Assembly (NCBI RefSeq): GCF_010015445.1
Contig: NC_053116.1
Location: 29,969,785-30,033,784, forward strand
Origin: Perca fluviatilis
Lineage: Eukaryota; Chordata; Actinopteri; Perciformes; Percidae
DNA length: 64,000 bases
Direction of reading: 5' to 3'
A model generated the notes under the pieces. That model was not told the origin of the DNA and made no database searches. It saw only the letters and a program-made list of their open reading frames with translations. Position numbers and translations under genes: made by a program. Below are positions 10,287-24,590 of the stretch, in pieces. The first letter of the stretch is position 1. Each line of letters begins with the position of its first letter.

Positions 10287-10877
10287 CATGGACTCAGATC
10301 TGAATTTCAACAGCCACATTAAGACAATTACAAAGTCAGCCTATTATCACCTTAAGAATATCTCAAGGGTTAAAGGACTTATGTTTCAGCAGGATTTGTA
10401 AAAACTTGTCCATGCTTTTATCTTCAGTAGACTTGACTACTGTAATGGTGTCTTTACAGGTCTCCCTAAAAAATCAATCAGAAAGCTGCAGCTGATTCAG
10501 AACGCTGCTGCTCAAGTCCTCACTAAGACCAAGAGAGTGGATCACATCACTCCAGTACTGAAGTCTTTACACTGGCTTCCAGTGTCTCAAAGAATTAATT
10601 TCAAAATACTTTTGCTGGTTTATAAATCTCTAAATGGTTTAGGGCCAAAATACATTTCTGATCTGCTGCTACACTATGACCCACCCAGACCTCTCAGGTT
10701 GTCCGGGACAGGTCTGCTTGTTGTCCCCAGAGTCAGAACTAAACAGGGAGAAGCAGCATTCACATTTTATGCTCCACATATCTGGAACAAACTTCCAGAA
10801 AACTGCAGGTCCGCCGCAACTCTCAGTTCTTTTCAATCAAGGCTGAAGACTTTTCTTTTTGATGTTGCCTTTCTTTA
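10287..10877 (+). pseudogene. LINE reverse transcriptase C-terminal fragment
   Basis: Continues the frame broken at 9077. It encodes the LINE post-RT region with SRLDYCN, LIQNAAAQVL, HWLPV, LLLVYKSLNG and KTFLFD-type motifs, ending at a stop near 10876-10878. The longest clean piece is 10537-10878. One in-frame TAA breaks the segment near 10399, so the copy is dead. The motifs match the C-terminal part of the minus-strand LINE at 29481. Confidence 0.85.
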
Positions 10878-12700
10878 AATAATTGTTCATTTCTTAATTT
10901 CTTATACTGCACTGTAACTGATCGCATGTGTGGGTATAATAAGAAACAACCTTTTACGAATAGAAAAGGGATTTTGCGAAGGTTTTTCCAAGAAAGAAAC
11001 TAAGACTTATAGTGACGACTATATTTTAGAATAAAAGTACTTTTCCACGCCAAGATGGGTGGATTGTTCATTTCTTAATTTCTTTTACTGCATACATTTA
11101 TTTTCGTATTCTATCTGTTTTTCATTTTGCGACTAAATTTTTGTCATCATTATTCCAGATTGCATTGTGTGGATTTAAAAAGAAACAACCTTTTAGGGAC
11201 CGTTTGAATTTATAGAATGGACCACCGGAGGAAAATAGGGGAGGGTTATGTCTTTTTATTCTTTGTTGATGGGAGGGTCATCCAATTTGTTTTAGTCTAG
11301 GGGGAGGGTCACCCAACTTTTGTATTCATGAAAACAGCAAAATTTCAAAGTGGCTTGTTTGGTGCATATTTATCCATGTAGCTCCATGTAACTCTCTCAG
11401 TCTCGGCCCCTATCGCTAGCAGATGGGTCCCTCCTTGTTTAGTCACCCAGACAATTTGAGCTGTAGCCGTGGGATTTCCCAAACTGAATAAATCCCGCTC
11501 GCACATATAAACTATAAAATATAAAACAAAACTGCTCTGCTAGCTCCATCATATTGTAACTAACACATCTGCTGAAAAAATAATTTTATTCATTAGCATG
11601 ATTGCCATACTGTTTAGTTCAAAAATATCCAAAACACCGTACGAAAACATAGCAGACCAGACGCAAGCTTTTATTTTGAAAAGTCGAAGCTCGCGGACAG
11701 CACCAAGCAGGGAGGGCATGAGACGGGAGGTCTCCAGGCTGCTGACATACCCGACTCAAATATCCTTTCGGTCCCGGTGATTAGCGGTAGCGGTAGCAGG
11801 CAAGCTCCCAAATTGATGCTCGTCTGAGAAATGGAGTTTTGGATGATGTTCAGCTTCGGCAGCTTTACCCTTGCTAAAATATATAATGACTGAGGAAGCC
11901 TAGTGATGAGTCCATAGCAACCAGTGTTGAATTTGTTATTACCCAATGTGCTTTGTTGAATGGTCTCAATGTTTTATTGTTTTATTTCATGTGAATACTA
12001 GTTACTAGATGAGTAACTTAGTATTTGAAGTAATGCAGTAATGTAGGAAGTGTGCATTTAGTTTCCATGCATATTGTGTTTCCACAACGTTAGTGAGTAA
12101 ATTTACTGAAATGGCCACCACACCATAAGAGGGGTGTGATGCATAAGATGAGAAAGCAGAGGTTAAGTTACATATGTCATGGCTGTAAAAAAACAATGGG
12201 CATCTGTACATCTTTGCCTAAGTTCTACCAGTACAGAAGGCATCAACAAATTGTTGGGGAGGTTCATCCCTTTTTTCCACATCATTTTGGAGGGTCATCC
12301 AAAATTTATTTCTGGTGAATGGAGGGTCAGGTCTATTTTAACTAAAGATCCCAAAACTGAAAACTGAAATAAGACCACTAATTACATAAGTGTGAATTTC
12401 AACCGAAAGCGTTTTTGCGATGGTTTTTCCAAGAAAGAAAGTAAGACTTATAGTGACGACTGTATTTTAAAATAAAAGTACTTTTTCCACGCCAAGATGG
12501 GTGGCAGAGTAAATCACACGTCCCAGAGGGACCAATAGTGGATATGATAACAATGGGCCGGAATGTCTTGACTGTCTGGGATAAGTCCTTTGGAAGGCCA
12601 AGTTTGGAACTGGTTAAGTCCTCTGGGAGGCCCGAGTTGGACTTGGTTAACTTGTTCTTATACTGCACTGTAAATTTTATTCTCGTCTTTTATCTGTTTT
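10878..12700 (+). repeat. LINE 3' UTR mosaic with duplicated modules
   Basis: After the LINE stop, the motif TTATACTGCACTGTAA recurs (near 10900 and 12658, with a variant at 11086). AAGAAACAACCTTTTA occurs near 10941 and 11180. A module of about 90 bp occurs twice (10972-11062 and 12412-12504). The intervening sequence has GGAGGGTCA-type short repeats at about 11270-11310 and 12256-12330. I read this as LINE tail sequence broken by one or more unclassified insertions and local duplications; exact element boundaries are not clear. Confidence 0.5.
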
Positions 12701-12845
12701 TAATTTATTTATTTTTTTAAAGATTATTTTTTGGCCATTATTGACAGGACAGCTGAAGACATGAAAGGGGAGAGAGAGGGGGAATGACATGCAGCAAAGG
12801 GCTGCAGGTCAGAGTCGAACCCAGGCCCACTGCATCGAGGAGTAA

Positions 12846-12903
<58 letters not shown>

Positions 12904-12955
12904 GATGGGTGCCTGCTCTACCAACTAAGCTATCCGGGCGCCCTGTTTTCAATTT
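12694..12955 (-). mobile_element. tRNA-derived SINE inserted in LINE tail
   Basis: On the minus strand the body (12942 down to 12707) starts GGGCGCCCGGATAGC, has an A-box-like TAGCTTAGTTGGTAGAGCA and a B-box-like GGTTCGACTC, then a CATGTCATTCCCCCTCTC unit. It is flanked by CTGTTTTTAATTT (12694-12706) and CTGTTTTCAATTT (12943-12955), a 13-bp target-site duplication with one mismatch. A (TA)n run of about 55 bp has expanded between the two promoter boxes, which should spoil the internal RNA polymerase III promoter. The same family recurs at 53532-53739 and about 60945-61095. Confidence 0.85.
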
Positions 12956-13105
12956 CTTTTTTAATCGTTTTTAACTGCTCTTTAATGTTTTTATTTTTGT
13001 ATTGTTTTTAACTGCTCTTTAATGTTTTATGTAAAGCACTTTGAATTACCCTGTTGCTAAAATGTGCTATACAAATAAAGCTGCCTTGCCTTACCTTGCC
13101 TAAAG
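12943..13105 (+). repeat. LINE 3' terminal tail
   Basis: The tail resumes after the SINE and ends with TGTGCTATACAAATAAAG followed by CTGCCTTGCC-type repeats, the same ending as at 2703-2757. It includes a poly-A signal AATAAA near 13073. Confidence 0.7.
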
Positions 13106-13513
13106 GGTTTTAATTGTTAAGTTCACCAACAAGCCAATCGCCTATAACCTTTGCTTGCATTGCTTCCTTGTATTCCTTTACTGTACAAATTGTATCCCCC
13201 ATTTTACAATATTCTTATTTTAATCCTTTTCAGCTTCACTATGACTATCTGAAACAACCTTGTGTCCACATGGGAATGTTGAGGTTTCATCTCATCTTAT
13301 CACTCCCTTTCTTCTCTATCTAAACCCTCCTCTCTTCTGTCCTTATGGATGGCCCTGGCCCGTCCAGACCTCTGACCTTAACCCTGCGGCACATCATCCC
13401 AGCTACACTCATTCTTTCTGTTTAACAGCTCCCTCTTCTTTCTCCTCCTCTTCCATCCTCTCTCTCCTGTCCAGTGGCCCTTATCTAAGTGTGTATTTGT
13501 GTCTCTCTCTGAG

Positions 13514-13580
13514 GCCCAGTGTGTTAGTGCCAGATGACCTGAAGCCACCCATGACCAGTGGTCCACGGCTAAAACGATAA
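13514..13580 (+). CDS. Weak candidate terminal exon, unidentified
   Basis: After a CT-rich stretch ending in GAG at 13511-13513, a 67-base segment reads 21 residues ending in SGPRLKR and a TAA stop (13578-13580). The peptide, with PDDLKPP and a basic end, looks protein-like but is too short to judge. No partner exon or gene family was recognised; chance is a real alternative. Confidence 0.15.
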
Positions 13581-14322
13581 GGCAGGAGACTCCTCGACTT
13601 GCCGTTCCTCCTTTACTTTCCTCTCATCACCTTTGATTTTGTTGTTTTTCTCTTCCTTTCCTGTCCTTTGCTTGCTTAGGTCTATTGGATATTTCAAGCC
13701 AAAAGTGGTGCACTGTGACTCACAAGGACTTTCACAGGCCTCTATGCCTGATCTAAAAACATCGATCCTCAATAAAAAAAAACTCTTAAACATTGATCTA
13801 CTTTTGGAAAGATGACTTAACAGCTTGGTATTTCCCTGGTAATAGCCATGTGAGTCAATGGGAAATCTATTTATTTAGTCACCAAATTGAAATCATGCAA
13901 CTTAACAGAACGGTTTGCAAAGGATTTTGGTAGAAATGGCCCATGTCTCCATTGACTTTGACTGCAGCTATGCAGCCCTGTGTTGGCTTCCAGAAACCCC
14001 AGAGAGTTTTGATTAACCACATCTGGTCCCGCTCTTTATTGGGATTCATCACTGCAAACTCTTTGATAATTAGAAAGACTGTCCTTCATGTCAAATCGAA
14101 AACATGACTGATGGCCATTTGTAATCTTATGAGTGCATGTGTGTGTGTTGGTAGTATGCAATAGAAATATCTGATTAATGATGCTCATCTTGGCCTCCCT
14201 TGGCTGTCCAAATGTAAACAGAGGTCTCAACTGTTTGCTTGCAGTGTAATTAGTCAGCGGTGACAGGTCTTTTCTCTCTCTCTTTCTCTCTCTCTCTGTC
14301 TCCCTGCTCGTCTTGTCAACAG

Positions 14323-14375
14323 GACAGATACGCACCATGCTGTCAACAAGCCTGATAGCCAGCACTGGTAGAAAG
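14323..14375 (+). CDS. Candidate 53-bp internal exon, unidentified
   Basis: A strong acceptor (a long CT-rich tract, then CTTGTCAACAG) precedes a 53-base segment followed by GTTAAG. Only one frame is open; it gives 17 codons including MLSTSLIASTGRK and would leave phase 0 at the donor. The donor has T at the third intron base, which is uncommon. No family was recognised and no linked exon found, so the call rests on splice-site shape only. Confidence 0.22.
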
Positions 14376-15492
14376 GTTAAGATTTACATAAAATACAGCA
14401 ATCTGCTTATACACACACATCAGACAGATTTCCCCATTATTATGTTTTTTCTTATTCTTTTCTTTCTGTGTCTCTACCTCTATTACTTCTCTCTTTTAAT
14501 GCAGACTGTCGCTATAAATGACTCACATACAGAGGCAACAACGCATGCATGATTGAGTGTGCACACACACATACACACAAACACTCATAAACATTCCTCT
14601 TTGTTGAGCAGAACGACGGTCATCTGTCACAGTGAAGGTAACGTCGTTCTTGTACATGCTATCCCACATAAAACCGTATACAATATACTGTATATGCACC
14701 CTATTGTTTTAGTGTGCAAACACTGCCGTCATTAAGTTATCCTCGTCAACAGAAAGAAAGAAAGCGCTCCTTGAAGGACAGCGATGGATTGAACAATTCA
14801 GAAGTTCATTTTCTAAAGCCTGAGAATCTAAGGTGCTATATTTCCTGGAAAAGTAGAAGAACAATGTACAGAGAGGATGCATGTAATATGGACTACAAAT
14901 TGTTAGTATCCACAGAATGTTTACTGTAATGGATAAAAGCAGTAAATGCATCAAAAATAACTAAATAAAAAAACATTTGTTAAAAATAGTGAGAGGGATT
15001 CATAAATGTGAATGCACCCTGGTTCTGGTAGAAGAGTGAAAGGTCCATGCGTGCACACATCTTGTTCATTTTCACATAAGGGCAAACTTGCCCTTGACAT
15101 TTTGCGATATGCTGAGTATCCCCTTTAATAGGTGCACCTCATCATTTAGAGTAACGCCCTGCTCCAGACAGTGCGTCACATATGAATAAAGCATTAGTGT
15201 GAAGCATGCAGGAGGGGTGAGAGGTTCAATAACTGTTTCTCTGAATTAGAATGAGCAGCGTGCATGTAACTTTTAACATATGCTTCAATTTGTACTGCTA
15301 GGTCCTCTGTATCCTTTAATTAGGGGCTTCAGGCAATCCAGCCCGGTCTTCCAGATGCATCAGAAAAGGTACATTAAGTCAACATTCGTTATTTGCATTT
15401 CATTTGACTCCTTTATTGGTATTATGGCAAATCATTCTCTTAGACCTTGGGGATGTTGTGGGAATGACGTGGAATGCTAACATGTCAGTTAT

Positions 15493-15493
15493 A

Positions 15494-15529
<36 letters not shown>

Positions 15530-15557
15530 ACTACTACTACTACTACTACTAATAATA

Positions 15558-15593
<36 letters not shown>
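15493..15593. repeat. Compound (AAT)n-(ACT)n-(AAT)n microsatellite
   Basis: AAT units run to about 15527, then eight or so ACT/CTA units to 15550, then AAT/ATA units to 15593. The Asn/Thr/Ile-run frame across it is an artefact. Confidence 0.95.
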
Positions 15594-16049
15594 GTGTTCA
15601 AGGAAAAATACAGGTTGACCTGACACCTCTATGGTGTGATTGCTGGTGTTGGACACTTCAGTCCAATCTCTGAAATAATTCGGTCTCAGAGAGGATTTGG
15701 CAATAGCAGTAACAATAACACAAAGGCTGTATGGAAAATGTTATTTTGTCATGTGGTGACAAATTGTGTCACCAACAATCACTAATAATGTTTAGACTGC
15801 CAGTCATGTCCACTTTGGAAGCAGTGTTCAAAAACGTTATCAGGTGTCAGCAGTGGGGGAAGAACTTTTAACTGAACCAAGAGAGCCCCTTCACAATACC
15901 ACAATGTAAAAAATACTCTTAGTAAAAGTCTTGCATTCAAAGTTTTACTTAAAGCTGCACTAATCAATGTTTTTTATTTTATTTTTATTTTAGAATTTGA
16001 TCAAATGCCTTTGTGTAATGATCTTGTAGAGACAAATCAATCTCATTTT
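15594..16049. other. Noncoding stretch, nothing recognised
   Basis: No frame, repeat boundary or RNA gene is evident. Confidence 0.5.
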
Positions 16050-16935
16050 CTGTGGTGGAAAATAACTAACTAGTACTTTACTTAAGTACAATTTTGAGGG
16101 TACCTCAACATTTTACTTAAGTACTCCACTTCTCCTCCACTATATTTAAAAGGAAAATATTGTACTTTTTACTCCACTACAATTATTTGACAGATATAAT
16201 TACTATATGTGGCTCTGCACACCCACACCGGTGTTTTTTTTATTACCCTGATTGATTAGCCCTCTAGTCAGGTGTAAATTGGGTGGAGCAGGGAATTTCA
16301 CCAACTGTGAATACACCTGTGTGAGTGGACAACTGGTGTGCCGTGCGTCTAAGATTATATGATACCTCAATAAAATATGATGCATCACTATTAAATTAAA
16401 GAATAAATTACCAGACGGTATAATAAGTAGGTTAGTTAGCATTAGCGCCATCTCGAACATCTACATTAAAATGCTGCTTACAAATAAATGCATCAGTAGT
16501 AACATATTCATATTATATAATAATATAACACTTCCACTCTGCATAATGAGTACTTTTACTTTTGATACTTTAATTAACCATTTAAATATTATTCTGATAA
16601 TACTTACAATTACTACTAGGCCTAATATTCTTCTTGCATCACAGAAGGAAAAAAATTCTGACTTATTCTGACAAAGTATCATCATCATATCATTATTAAT
16701 GACTTACTCCTTTATATTTTTAAGGCAAATATTGTATGTTTACTTCGCAGATTAAGATTTTATATTTAAAGTCTATGATGATCTTATATAATACAATGCA
16801 TTAATGCAGTCATGCATCTGTAATAACGTTATGCCATTAAGTGGCATAACCTGGTAGTACTCAACTTGAGTAGAAGTACATAAAAACTTAAAATATAGTA
16901 TGTGAGTAAATGTACTAAGTTACATTCCACCACTG
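16050..16935. mobile_element. hAT-like non-autonomous DNA element
   Basis: The left end reads CTGTGGTGGAAAATAACTAA and the right end on the other strand CAGTGGTGGAATGTAACTTA, imperfect terminal inverted repeats. Just inside are AAGTAC-rich segments and CTCCACTAC-type blocks typical of a very common fish repeat starting CAGTGGTGG. No transposase frame occurs in the 886 bp. I could not match an 8-bp target-site duplication. The hAT assignment rests on the CAGTGGTGG terminus and family recall. Confidence 0.6.
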
Positions 16936-17089
16936 CATACATTTTCCTGTACACCTTGCAACTTAAACTAATCACAGGCGAGGTCTGACTTTCATGCCAT
17001 CTTTGAGGCCTTTATCCTGAAACCCTCACAGCCCCTTCCCCTGCCCACCGCCTCTTTAGAAAATACCCAGACATCCGGCTGGCACTGAG
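16936..17089. other. Short noncoding spacer
   Basis: No feature seen. Confidence 0.5.
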
Positions 17090-17135
<46 letters not shown>

Positions 17136-17152
17136 AGAAAAGAAAGAGAGAG

Positions 17153-17224
<72 letters not shown>
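17090..17224. repeat. Poly-A plus (AG)n low-complexity tract
   Basis: About 43 A residues (17090-17132), a mixed GA/AAAG zone, then (AG)n from about 17161 to 17224. Confidence 0.95.
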
Positions 17225-17226
<2 letters not shown>

Positions 17227-19119
17227 GGCATTAGTCAACATTCTCACTGAGATTTCTCCCCACTGATGTGCCACCCACTGCTCTGAATGCCAAACAGTTC
17301 CTTTATTATCTCTGCATTTACATGATTTTTGGGAGCAGCTTAAGTTTTATTCCTCTACTCTCGCTCTCATCCACCTCCCTTTTCTCCTCCCTTTCCTTCC
17401 CCCCTCTTTCTGCCATCCTCCTTCTGTTTTATCAAAGTGCTGTATCATTACGCTTGGGATAATCCTGATCCCCTCGCCCCTCCCTCCTCCTTCAATTCTT
17501 GAGCTTCACCCTTCAAATTCTTCTGTTTTACAGGGTGTTTAGAGTGGGGGGGGGAGGAGGTGGAGGCGGGGGGAGGTTGGGATGTCTTTTTTTTGTGCTA
17601 CTGCAAAATGATGATGAAACCATATGGAGACTAGCTGTGGTGGGGTTTTGCAGGGAGGGAAATAGGGAGATGGGGGAACAGGAGGGGAAGCTACACAGCG
17701 GCGTAAATGACTTCTTAGCAGTGCAGCGAGATGTGAAGGACAGACTGACGTGAGACGGTGTGGTGAGCAAACTAATGAGCTACACATTTCACGCCGAGAA
17801 AGAAAAAGAAAAAAGAGAGAGGGAGGGGGGGGACGAAGAGAGGGAGCAGTGATGGAGCAGGAGGCAGAAGAAGAAGGGAGAGGAGAACAGGAGGAATGAT
17901 GGAGGGAAATGAGAGATGGTGAAGCCTTACATTTGTAAAGTTGGGGAAAGGAAGAGGAAGACAGGAGTGAGAGAGACAGACAAGTAGGAAAAGAGGGGGC
18001 AGAAAGAGTGACATGAAAAATGACCTTTCCTTGCCAGCTTTTCTCATTCATCCTTGCCACGACAATGAACAATAAAGTTAGCTTCGATGAGATACTGCAT
18101 GAGTACACAATCTCACAGGCTGCTCATACCTCTCATCTTTTTTTAATAGGAACTTTCAAAGATTTCTATTCATTTGACTGCAAAGGAAATATGTATTTGA
18201 TGCATATAGGTTCAGATGGGATGTACAGTATTAGTGTGGAGGTGATATATGGCTCCCAGACAGAAGAATGAAACATCAGAAATCTGCCAGTCAGTGTAGT
18301 CCACATCTGATACCATAAAGTTGGTTTGATTATTTTGATTATTTGATTATTCATATTCGTGGAATTAATCAATACACCACTTGTTGCCTATGGAAAGCCC
18401 TGAGCCTACTGCCACAGAGGTGTTTCCTCGCTGACAAGATAATGCTGTCACTGAACATACATTTTTTTGTATGAGGATGTCCAACACAGAATTCACATTG
18501 GTTAGACTGCAGTTTCTATAATGAACAAGCTACTTTTCAACTATATTGTTTTTTAAAATCAGATTATTCATGAGAAAACAGCAATTACAAGATGAATGTG
18601 CTGTACCAGCATTCTAATCATTAATACCATCACATATTTTTTAATAAACACCAATCCGCACACTCCATCACCTGCAACTTCACAGTTTTTAGAGCGGCAG
18701 AAGTAGCAGCATGCTGCAGTACATTTTGTTATTTTTAGGCCTCACACCCAGGACGGAACTTCCAGCTCTCATCCCTCCTCCTTGGCTTCCTGCAGCGTGA
18801 GCCTTTCTGTACCTGGTGTGATGGCTGTTGGAGGACGCCTGTGGTTCTCGGTTACTGAATGCAGGCTGCCATCCAGCTCGTCTTGAGTCACTTCCAGTGT
18901 TTGTTCTGGTCCAACCCGCCCACCACTCCACAGTCGCTCAATGCATCAAAATTTAAAGCACAAGATAAAACATGGTTAAAATACGGGGCTTTGCCTGAGA
19001 GAGTTAAGCCTTTGCTTGGTGTGAGCTAACAGTAGCCCATATCTTTGTCCTGAAAAATATGGGGCTATTGTATTTCTTAGACCCAAACATGTCTGTATCC
19101 CATGTAACCATCTAACAAC
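17225..19119. other. Noncoding stretch with purine/pyrimidine-skewed blocks
   Basis: CT-rich sequence at about 17340-17480 is followed by strongly purine-rich sequence at 17540-18010, including G-runs near 17546-17575 and 17825-17840. A weak minus-strand open segment ending with a CCAG/GTACAG donor-like site near 18810 was seen but not supported by an acceptor. Confidence 0.45.
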
Positions 19120-19760
19120 AAGTTAGAGGGGTGCACCACTACAATTTAGAATGAATATCTTAACAGGTATCAATGGATTTACCACACAGACATTCATGAT
19201 CCATGAATCAAGGTTATCCCATGACTTTTCCTATCTTCCACCATGAGGTGACATTTGTGGTTTTAATTGTCTCAACAACTATTGGATGGATCGCTGTGAA
19301 ATTGGGACACACATGGGTGTCCTCTACAGAAGGAATTGTAATAACTTTAATGCCACATCTGTAGCATTGTTGTGTGATAAAACCACACATTTTAGAGTTT
19401 ATTGTGACCAGGCCAAGGCACACCTGTGTGATAATCATGTAATCATCTAATCAGCATCTTGATTTGCTGCACCTGTCCATGGATGGATCTTGGCAAAGAA
19501 GTGCTCACCAACACGGATTTGAACAAATTTGTGACCAACATTTGAGAGAAATAAGCCTTTTGTGGGCATAGAAAAAGTCTTAAATCTTTGAAAAATGGGA
19601 GCGAAAACAAAAGTGTTGCATGTATACCTTTGTTCAGTGGCAATGGTAAACATGATCTGCTAAACGTCACCATGTTAGCATTGTCAATGTGAGCATATTA
19701 GTATGCTGATGTTTTCATTTTGCTCAAAGCACAGCTGTCGCAGGGTTATGGTTAGGATTA
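19120..19760. repeat. Dispersed fish repeat copy
   Basis: It contains CAACAACTATTGGATGGAT followed by GTGAAAT-type sequence, an ACCATGAGGTGACATTTGTGG segment, and CATGTTAGCATTG units. The opposite-strand counterpart of these blocks (AGTTGTTGAGATATTTC and CATGCTAACATGC) is at about 33990-34370, and a short piece is at about 23465-23490. The family is widespread in fish as I recall, but its class is not known to me. Confidence 0.5.
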
Positions 19761-22012
<2,252 letters not shown>

Positions 22013-22100
22013 TGGGGGGGTGGGGGGGGGGGCCGGGCGGGGGGGGAAAAGAAGGGGGGGGCGGGCGCCCTTGGGGCCAAGACGCCGGCCGCGGGGGGGG
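22013..22100 (+). repeat. Very G-rich block, potential G-quadruplex
   Basis: Several runs of 6-10 G occur within 90 bases, with CCGGGCGG and GCGGGCGCCC blocks, in otherwise AT-rich surroundings. Four or more G-tracts in close spacing on the plus strand could fold as a G-quadruplex. Frames through it encode Gly or Pro runs and are not believed. Confidence 0.8.
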
Positions 22101-24239
22101 GCTGCTGCTGTGGCCTCCAACACGCAGCATTGATTTGCTGGAGAACATTGTCTGTCTCTTACTTACCCTTTCTTCATCCGTCTGTCCTCTATTCCTCTTG
22201 CTTCATTTCCTTTCTCTGTCTTTCATCCAGTGCCCCTCCTCCTTTTCTCCTTTCACTCTGCTAATCACTCCTTCTTTTTCATCTCCCTTGCTATCGTTCT
22301 TTCTTTCTTCCTTATCAACATATTTTACTACGAGGGATCTGAGCCAAGCCTTTAAGACAGATGGATGATGATGAATGGTGAGACAAACCAGATCTCTCTC
22401 TGTCTTTCTTTTTCTCTCTTTCTTCCTTTCTTACACATACTGTTGACATTGTTTTCTTTGATACACTTTTGAAGATAATGAGAATACACCTTTGGGAGGT
22501 AGATGATGTGCTTTCAAATGATTTTGGCCAAAAGCTGATTTCTTGGCCATCGAACATCAATAGAACAAAGCCAGTTGGATGCAAACCATTTTGAGACTGA
22601 AAAGAAAGAGAAAAAAACATTCTACTCAGAAGTCGGTTATGAACCCTCTTGTGGAGAATCAATGAGAGACTGTTGCCAACTTGTTAGAGCTTCCACCCCT
22701 CAAGTCTTCTTAACTTCCCTATGATAATGATGTGATCCTGCTTGTATCTCAATTGGATTCAAGGGATGAGGAGGATAAAGATCTGTGAGCAGAGTGACAT
22801 GTAGCTTTTGCTTTGAAGAAACACAGATGACGCCTTTTGGGAAATTCCCCCAGGACCCAAGATGGACTCCCTTTGGTCTCAATTATACCAGCCTTTGCTT
22901 GTAAGTACATCGTTCTCTCTCTACAGTCTCTATCTCTCTCTGCATGACTTCAGCACTTCTCTTGTAGCACCGCAGGACAGTTCTGTCCTTCACCTTTTGA
23001 TCCATGCCAGATCAAACACCAGCTGCTCTTTGATGATAGCAGATATGGTGGTCGTGCTAAGGACCCCAGGGCATCAGATCCCCTTCGGTTTATCTCTGGA
23101 AAACCCTAACAACCTGTAGCAGCAGGCCTGCAGTTATACTGTTGACAACTCCCAGCAGGAGGCAACATAAGTAATGGCAGTCTTGTTGTGGTGATGCAAG
23201 ATTTGAGTGTAGATTTTGCCAGCTGCTATGCTTCCAGGGGTGTTTGAGGAGCTGCTCTGCTGGGGAACACTGGGATGTAGGTGGTGGAGTCAAGCAGTTT
23301 ATGATTCATAATAAGTGACAGAGGTTTGGGCTAACCCACGAAAGCTCCTACAGTGAAGATCAGGTTAATGCAGCACTTCCGAAACGTCCTGTCTTTAATT
23401 CTGGGAAACAATAGCTTAGTAGCTAGCACAACCAGCAGGTTAAGATACAGTAAGAGGTCTTGAGTTAATCGTCTCAACAACTATTGGATGGAAACTGTCA
23501 ACCCCATAGGTAGTTTGTACAAGCAGCTTATTGCAACCAATATTTACATATATTGTTAGGCAGCAACCTTTAGTGGCTGCAGTAATTAGGACATGAGCAA
23601 AGGAGAAAGTCAGGTGACGTAGTATAAAGAGTAAAAACATCTGCATAGGGAGGTGGTTGGGTTGGATGGATGTTCTGTCCCATGTGAAACCAAACATTGC
23701 CATTGATTGTTAACATTGACTTATTTTAATTTACGTATGTAAGTTAACTTGTAAGTTAAGTTACGTAAGTAACTACATTAGGCTACATCATGTACGTAAC
23801 TATTGTGGTCTCTTACACACTCTTTAACTAACTCTTTAACTATTCTCTGCTAAGAGAATCTTAGCAGGATGTATGTACACAGTGTACGTTATCCATAGCC
23901 GAACAATATTAAATCTTGTAACTAGAAGTGATATTTTTATGCCTATATCACCTTTAAACTAACAATTAATCCTCCAAATTATGATATATTAAAGCAATGG
24001 ACAAATTGAGGAAAATATTAAAATGAGCAGTGAGGCTTTCTAACACAACATATTGGGAAATGTATGACTATTATCACCATCTATTCAGACCTTTTCATCA
24101 TCGCAGGTGCTTACCTTCTGAAGTCCTGACTAATACAGCTCTGGACGGTGATATGAAATGATTACGACTGATATGGACACTTATGGTGCCCACATTTATA
24201 CACAGAAGAGACACAGCTACCTGAAGGTCAAGTGGAAGA
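22101..24239. other. Noncoding stretch
   Basis: CT-rich sequence at about 22160-22320. A short piece of the dispersed CAACAACTATTGGATGGA repeat lies at about 23470-23490. No coding exon supported. Confidence 0.45.
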
Positions 24240-24590
24240 GGGGGAGGGGGCTGTCAATTTCAAAGGACCTTTTGTCAAGTCCTTATTGAAATTCATCAAT
24301 GGGCCGCCCTAAGCCTTTTCAGAAATAAAATTGTCATGCTAATTCATTTTGATTGCCACATTGGAATGGCTAAACAAAATGAATGGTGGGGGCCAGATGC
24401 GTCCGCCGAAGCGTAACTCTGGATATTTCATAGTGAATTACCCTTGATCGACTTGCCCCATGGATCTTGGTGCAAATTCTGATCAAATGCCCACATGTGT
24501 GGAATTCCAATCACTGCTTTGCTAACTCATTGATTTGCATGCCAAAGAGGTACACACTAAAACCCCAATGAAAAGCAGCACTGCTGACTG
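24240..24590. other. Candidate conserved noncoding element
   Basis: Single-copy, complex sequence without repeat hallmarks, with AATTCATTTTGATTG, TGGCTAAACAAAATGAATGG and GGATATTTCATAG blocks that resemble homeodomain or forkhead-type binding sites. This is inference from composition only; a cross-species alignment is needed. Confidence 0.25.

Larger units (their letters stand above)
13106..15492. other. Mostly single-copy noncoding DNA
   Basis: No repeat family is recognised apart from short CA- or CT-rich patches. Two weak exon-like signals on the plus strand (13514-13580 and 14323-14375) are listed separately. Confidence 0.45.

Noticed and set aside
12896..12942. tRNA gene-like sequence
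   Set aside because: It is the head of a SINE with target-site duplications and a degenerate, split promoter; the same head occurs at 53.7 kb. It does not fold as a complete tRNA with the following sequence.
15404..15673. Frame with Asn, Thr and Ile runs
   Set aside because: Translation of AAT/ACT microsatellite.
16050..16935. 8-bp target-site duplication for the CAGTGGTGG element
   Set aside because: Flanks CTCATTTT and CATACATT do not match, so no duplication is claimed.
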